The position numbers were made by a program, and so were the translations under genes. Source: Actinomycetospora sp. NBRC 106375 (lineage in GTDB: Bacteria; Actinomycetota; Actinomycetes; Mycobacteriales; Pseudonocardiaceae). From it: DNA of 64,000 nucleotides. The first letter of the stretch is position 1, and every line of letters starts with the position of its first letter. The DNA is taken from assembly GCF_030269665.1 (NCBI RefSeq), contig NZ_BSTS01000012.1, positions 62,001 through 126,000 on the forward strand, given 5' to 3'. This document shows positions 60,744-64,000 of the stretch, piece after piece. The notes under the pieces were generated by a model, which saw only the letters and a program-made list of their open reading frames with translations, did not search any database and was not told the DNA's origin.

Positions 60744-62173
60744 CGGGTCACCGCCAGCGCGTCACGCGGCGAAAGGTTGCGGGCGCCCCGGCCGTCGAGC
60801 GGCTGACCGGCCCGCGGGTTGTCGTAGCAGCACTGGCACAGTCCCGCGTCGGCTCCGTGGCGGGTCGGGTGGCCGCAGCGCGGCGTGGGGCAGCGCCGGA
60901 CGTCGATCAGCTCCAGCTCTCCGGCGGCGGCGTACGCGGTCACGGCGTCGTTGGTGCACCGGTTGGCCCGCTCGAAGACGATCACCGACGCCTGCGCGCA
61001 CGCCTCGCACTGCATCGGCTCGTCGGCGGCAGCGGCGACGCGGCGGCACTCGGGGCACTCGCGCCAGCTCGGGACCGTCGTCGGCGTGACCGGGGGCGGC
61101 GGCGCGGCGGTCTCGATGGGCTCGGGCTCGTCGTCGGGCTCGTCGTCGTGATCCTCGCCGATGGCCGCGATGGCGGCCGTCAGCTCGTCGTCGGCGGTGA
61201 CCTCGTCGGCGGCGGCCTCGTCGGGTGCGACCGCAGGCTGCTCGGCCAGCACGGCGGTGACGCGCTTGAGGAACGCGCGGCCACCGATGCGCGCGAGCAA
61301 ATCGCGGGCGTCCTCGCCGTCATCGGGCCAGAGCACGCGAGCCTGCGGCAGCGCCCCGGTCAGCTTCGCCACCGCGGCGCGCCCGGCGTCGTCGGCGTCC
61401 GGGATGATCACGAGCCGGCCTTGGGCGTCGCCGAGCACGCGGCGCAGCCGCTCCAGCGCCGGGCTCGACGCGCCACCGGCCCAGGTCGTGGCGTACCAAC
61501 CGGCCAGCGCGTCGACCGACGACTCGGACTCGACGAGCAGGATCCTCTCGCCAGCCGCTACCCCGATGGCGATGTCGGGCTCGCGGTAGAGCGGCAGCTG
61601 ATCCTCGCGGATGCCGATCAGTCCCGGCATCCACGCGTCGCCGCCCTGGCGGGTCTCCCAGCGCAGCTCCTTCGCGCCGGAGGGGTGGCGGTAGCGCGCC
61701 TTGCGGTGATCGGGGCCGTAGTCGTGGAACGCCTCGAAGCGGAAGCCACGCTCGCCCAGCGAGCCCTCGCCGCCGACCGGTGCGCGCAGCGGCGGCCACG
61801 CGATCTTGTCCAGTCCCTCGCGGTGGGCGTGCCCCGCGGGCGGGACCGTGGGGGTGTGGGTGAGGTCGCGACGGTGAAGCGCCAGCGCGCCCAGCACCTC
61901 GTCGACCGTGCACCCGTAGTGGCAGTGGATCATCGCGCGGCGCGTCTTGGTCGTCTGCTGAACGCTCAGCGCCGCGGAGTGCTCGCCGGTGCGCCCGTGC
62001 GCCGGGCACTGCCACTTCCCGCCGGAGTGCGCCAGCTTGGCCGCGCCCAGCAGCTCGACGAGCCACTGGGCCGGGGAGCGCTGCTCACCCTCGCCGACGG
62101 GGGGCACTGCGGCGACGTCCTCGCGCGCCGCGCGCATCAGCTCGCCGAGGGATCGGGGGTTGTTGTTGGTCAT
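60740..62173 (-). CDS. DNA primase-like protein with CHC2 zinc and TOPRIM domains
   Basis: A 477-residue replication protein. The N-terminal zinc site (CPAHG at 56-60 and HCHYGC at 83-88) is of the CHC2 primase kind. The TOPRIM domain shows ILLVESESSVDALAGW (about 214) and LVIIPDADDAGRAAVAKL (about 255), with the acidic residues kept. The C-terminal third has a Pro/Asp/Glu linker and two more cysteine clusters (CPEC/CEAC and CPTPRCG/CQCC). It could make primers for the element's own replication. The ATG at 62173 lies just left of the iteron-like array. The gene is followed by coupled small genes and the capsid gene. Confidence 0.82.
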   Translation of the reverse strand: MTNNNPRSLGELMRAAREDVAAVPPVGEGEQRSPAQWLVELLGAAKLAHSGGKWQCPAHGRTGEHSAALSVQQTTKTRRAMIHCHYGCTVDEVLGALALHRRDLTHTPTVPPAGHAHREGLDKIAWPPLRAPVGGEGSLGERGFRFEAFHDYGPDHRKARYRHPSGAKELRWETRQGGDAWMPGLIGIREDQLPLYREPDIAIGVAAGERILLVESESSVDALAGWYATTWAGGASSPALERLRRVLGDAQGRLVIIPDADDAGRAAVAKLTGALPQARVLWPDDGEDARDLLARIGGRAFLKRVTAVLAEQPAVAPDEAAADEVTADDELTAAIAAIGEDHDDEPDDEPEPIETAAPPPPVTPTTVPSWRECPECRRVAAAADEPMQCEACAQASVIVFERANRCTNDAVTAYAAAGELELIDVRRCPTPRCGHPTRHGADAGLCQCCYDNPRAGQPLDGRGARNLSPRDALAVTR

Positions 62174-62237
62174 CGCCTTGGTCCTCCGATCCTCTGGTCT
62201 CTGGTCACCCCTGAACCGACACCCCGCTTCGCTAGGG

Positions 62238-62364
62238 GTGTGTCAGTTGGTTCAGTTGAGGGGCAAGATCGTTTCACCAGCGTTTCAGCGCGTGTCAGTG
62301 CAGGTCATGGGCGTGTCAGTGCGTTTCAGAAGGCTCCCTTGCGAACGTGTCAGGGACGTTTCAG
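62238..62364. repeat. Iteron-like array, CGT[G/T]TCAG, candidate replication origin
   Basis: Six exact copies of CGT[G/T]TCAG start at 62281, 62291, 62312, 62322, 62346 and 62357, with a seventh, CGTTTCAC, at 62270 and a weaker GTGTGTCAG at 62238. Steps are 11, 10, 21, 10, 24 and 11 bases, so most sites face one side of the helix. At the left end a nested inverted repeat (CTGAACC 62211-62217 with GGTTCAG 62249-62255, around ACACCCC/GGGGTGT) adds a cruciform-type structure. The 230-base region lies between the RepA-like ATPase gene and the primase gene and is AT-richer than its surroundings. Confidence 0.8.
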
Positions 62365-62403
62365 TTGATCTTGTTGGAACGGTTACTGAACCGGGCATAG
62401 CGG

Positions 62404-63684
62404 TCATTCGGCCAGCGCTCCCAGGGTGCGGGTGACCGGGACGTCCGGCCCGGTCCAGACGTGCCGCGCGGTGGCGCTGCCGGTGTCGGGCGCGACGTCG
62501 ATCAACTTCTCGGAGATCAGCCGCGACCACGCCCGGCGCACCGACGACTTGTGGTGCTTCCCGGCGTTCTCCGGCGCCAGCGCGGCGATGGCCTCGGCCA
62601 GGGTGAGCCCCACCCAGCCGGGGTCGGCCTGCGTCGGCGAGGCTGCGTAGGACATCAGCAGGGCGAGGTCGCGCACGCTGGTCTTGCCGTCTCCGGCCTC
62701 GGCCAGCCGCTCCACCTGCTCGGGCAGCGTGCGCAGAGCGCGCCGCCAGATCGGCCCCAGCGCGTCGTCCTCGTCGTCGCGCATCGCCTCGGGCGGGACT
62801 TCCGCGGGCACCACGACCGCGTTGGGCGCGACCGGGATGAGGTCCCACGACCAGCGACGGCCGTCCTCGGCGTTCGCCTTGTCCTTGGCGATCTCCGCGA
62901 CGATCGGCCCGTTGCGGCGCGGGCGGTGACACACCACGGCGTCGTCCATCCCGGCGAGCAGCGCCGTCGAGCCCCGCGGCCTGGTCCCGTCGGCGAGACC
63001 GACGTGGTCGATGAGCAGCACGCAGGCGTCGTCGCCCGCGTCGCGCAGGACGTCCATCGCCTCGCCCAGCGCGGCGTTGTCGGAGGGGCTGTTCTCCTCG
63101 CCGACCATCAGCAGGTTCTTCGTGTCCAGCACGATCAGCTTGGCCCCGACCTCGCGGACCTTCGCGGCCAGCCCGTCGGTGGCCTCCTTGACCATCGGCA
63201 CGCGCTCGGTCACCGCGAAGAAGTAGCCCTGGAGGTCCGCCCAGCGGCGACCGTGGTGGTTCAGCCACGCCTCGACGCGCGGGACGTTGACCCGCTGGCC
63301 CTCGGCCATCAGATAGACCACGGCGGCCCGCTTGACCTTCTGGCCGCGCCAGTCCGTGCCGGTGGCGACGCACAGCGCGGCGTCCATCGCGACGAACGAC
63401 TTTCCGGCCCGGCTCGGGCCGAACATCACTGCGCGGGAGTCGACGTGCAGCAGACCGGGGATCAGGTACTCCGGCCGGGGCTGCGTCGCGAACTGCTCGG
63501 CGTCGAGCCACGCCAGCGGCGGCGCGCTGAGCGCCGCGACGATCTGGTCTGCCCGGCGGTTGATCATCTTGTCGAGCGCGGCCTGCTTGGCACGGGTCTC
63601 GAAGGCCAGCTCATCCGCAGAGGACTGCTCGTCGTCGTCGTAGCCGTCGCCGTCGGAGACGCTGCGCAGCGGCGTGACGTTCAT
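62404..63684 (-). CDS. RepA-like AAA (AAA_25-type) ATPase
   Basis: A 426-residue ATPase of the RecA-like RepA/AAA_25 group, hexameric helicase-like enzymes of plasmids and phages. Walker A is GPSRAGKSF (89-97), Walker B is AKLIVLDTKNLL, followed by VLLIDHVG with the sensor-type His. The C-terminal 100 residues look like a winged helix (VGLTLAEAIAALAPENAGKHHKSSVRRAWSRLISEKLIDVA) that may bind the iterons. The N-terminal 45 residues are acidic and flexible. The ATG at 63684 is preceded by a weak promoter-like pair (CTTACA, 17 bases, GACAAT; minus strand near 63718-63750). It is the first gene of the element's replication block seen here. Confidence 0.82.
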   Translation of the reverse strand: MNVTPLRSVSDGDGYDDDEQSSADELAFETRAKQAALDKMINRRADQIVAALSAPPLAWLDAEQFATQPRPEYLIPGLLHVDSRAVMFGPSRAGKSFVAMDAALCVATGTDWRGQKVKRAAVVYLMAEGQRVNVPRVEAWLNHHGRRWADLQGYFFAVTERVPMVKEATDGLAAKVREVGAKLIVLDTKNLLMVGEENSPSDNAALGEAMDVLRDAGDDACVLLIDHVGLADGTRPRGSTALLAGMDDAVVCHRPRRNGPIVAEIAKDKANAEDGRRWSWDLIPVAPNAVVVPAEVPPEAMRDDEDDALGPIWRRALRTLPEQVERLAEAGDGKTSVRDLALLMSYAASPTQADPGWVGLTLAEAIAALAPENAGKHHKSSVRRAWSRLISEKLIDVAPDTGSATARHVWTGPDVPVTRTLGALAE

Positions 63685-63784
63685 CGGGTCACGACCCGAT
63701 CACGCGGTGACGTTGTGGCAATTGTCGGAGCGTCGTGCGATTCTGTAAGCATGGCCCCTCCGATCTAGGGGTCAGCGCGAGAGA

Positions 63785-63814
63785 GACCGGGTCCGGCTGG
63801 GGAGCTGCCCGGTC
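63785..63814. terminator. Terminator-like hairpin upstream of the RepA-like gene
   Basis: GACCGGG (63785-63791) and CCCGGTC (63808-63814) pair around a 16-base loop, followed on the plus strand by TTT. It lies 22 bases after the stop of the partial minus-strand gene at 63837 and probably ends that transcript. Confidence 0.5.
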
Positions 63815-63836
63815 TTTCGCGTATCCGGGTGAGTGA

Positions 63837-64000
63837 TCAGGCGCTCTCGGCGGCGGCGGCCTCGCGCTCGTCGCGGGCCTTGCGCCGCACGGCGGCCGAC
63901 CTCAGCGCGAGTCGAGCGAAGTGGGCCTTGCGCAGGTGCTCGGCGCGCTGAGCGCGCTCGGCGGCGGGCAAGGTGCCCTCGGGGTCGACCTGGCGCTCGA
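63837..64000 (-). CDS. Small basic element protein (partial, C-terminal part)
   Basis: The reading frame enters from the right edge and stops at 63837. The visible 53 residues read ERQVDPEGTLPAAERAQRAEHLRKAHFARLALRSAAVRRKARDEREAAAAESA, a highly charged helix with the VDPxGTLPxAERxxRAE phrase. This occurs in small proteins of many actinobacterial mobile elements (from memory; function unknown). It would be transcribed toward the RepA-like gene but appears to be separated from it by the hairpin at 63785-63814. Confidence 0.6.
   Translation of the reverse strand, partial: ERQVDPEGTLPAAERAQRAEHLRKAHFARLALRSAAVRRKARDEREAAAAESA

Overview
The window is about 74% GC with dense, overlapping ATGA/GTGA gene junctions, IdeR-type iron boxes, an MbtH-assisted NRPS, AfsR/SARP and MoCo-hydroxylase genes. 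This points to a high-GC actinobacterium, most likely from the Pseudonocardiales (an inference from gene content, not a species call). No rRNA, tRNA or CRISPR array was seen.

Layout. (1) 1-0.54 kb: a probable zinc-starvation locus. Zinc-free paralogues of ribosomal proteins L33 and L36 sit behind a Zur-like palindrome, with a divergent partial gene that may be an Mrf-like factor. (2) 0.95-11.8 kb: a catabolic block with an AraC regulator, acyl-CoA dehydrogenase, PadR repressor, acyl-CoA ligase, a three-part molybdenum hydroxylase (large, FAD, and 2Fe-2S fused to a CoxG domain) and two enoyl-CoA hydratases. It probably activates an unknown acid to its CoA thioester, hydroxylates it and degrades it. 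(3) 11.8-18.9 kb: housekeeping genes: two small unknown proteins, the tRNA thiolation pair mnmA and cysteine desulfurase, a P450, and etfBA behind repeated TACT-N4-AGTA operators.

(4) 18.9-44.3 kb: a complete hydroxamate siderophore locus. It holds a formyltransferase, MbtH protein, a chorismate-enzyme homologue that has lost catalytic residues, an asymmetric ABC exporter-fold pair, a 4513-residue NRPS (A-MT-T-C-A-T-C-A-T-C-A-T-C), an ornithine N5-monooxygenase, and a binding-protein/ATPase/two-permease ferric-siderophore importer. Four good and one weaker IdeR box lie at the operon heads. Pocket residues suggest N-methyl-acyl-hydroxyornithine, Ser, hydroxyornithine, acyl-hydroxyornithine. 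(5) 44.4-55.0 kb: a small secreted protein, a BLUF photoreceptor, a cupin, a large SARP/ATPase regulator, a two-component pair and a FUSC-family membrane protein.

(6) 55.2 kb to the right edge: a mobile element that starts inside the 5' end of a methyltransferase gene, leaving only 28 codons. It carries a RepA-like ATPase, an iteron-like array, a CHC2/TOPRIM primase, a major capsid protein, a decoration-like protein, a head-tail connector and a terminase-small-subunit-like protein. There is no portal, large terminase, protease or tail gene in the window. This looks like a capsid-carrying phage satellite and is the most novel-looking part of the window. Its integrase, if any, must lie to the right of the window.
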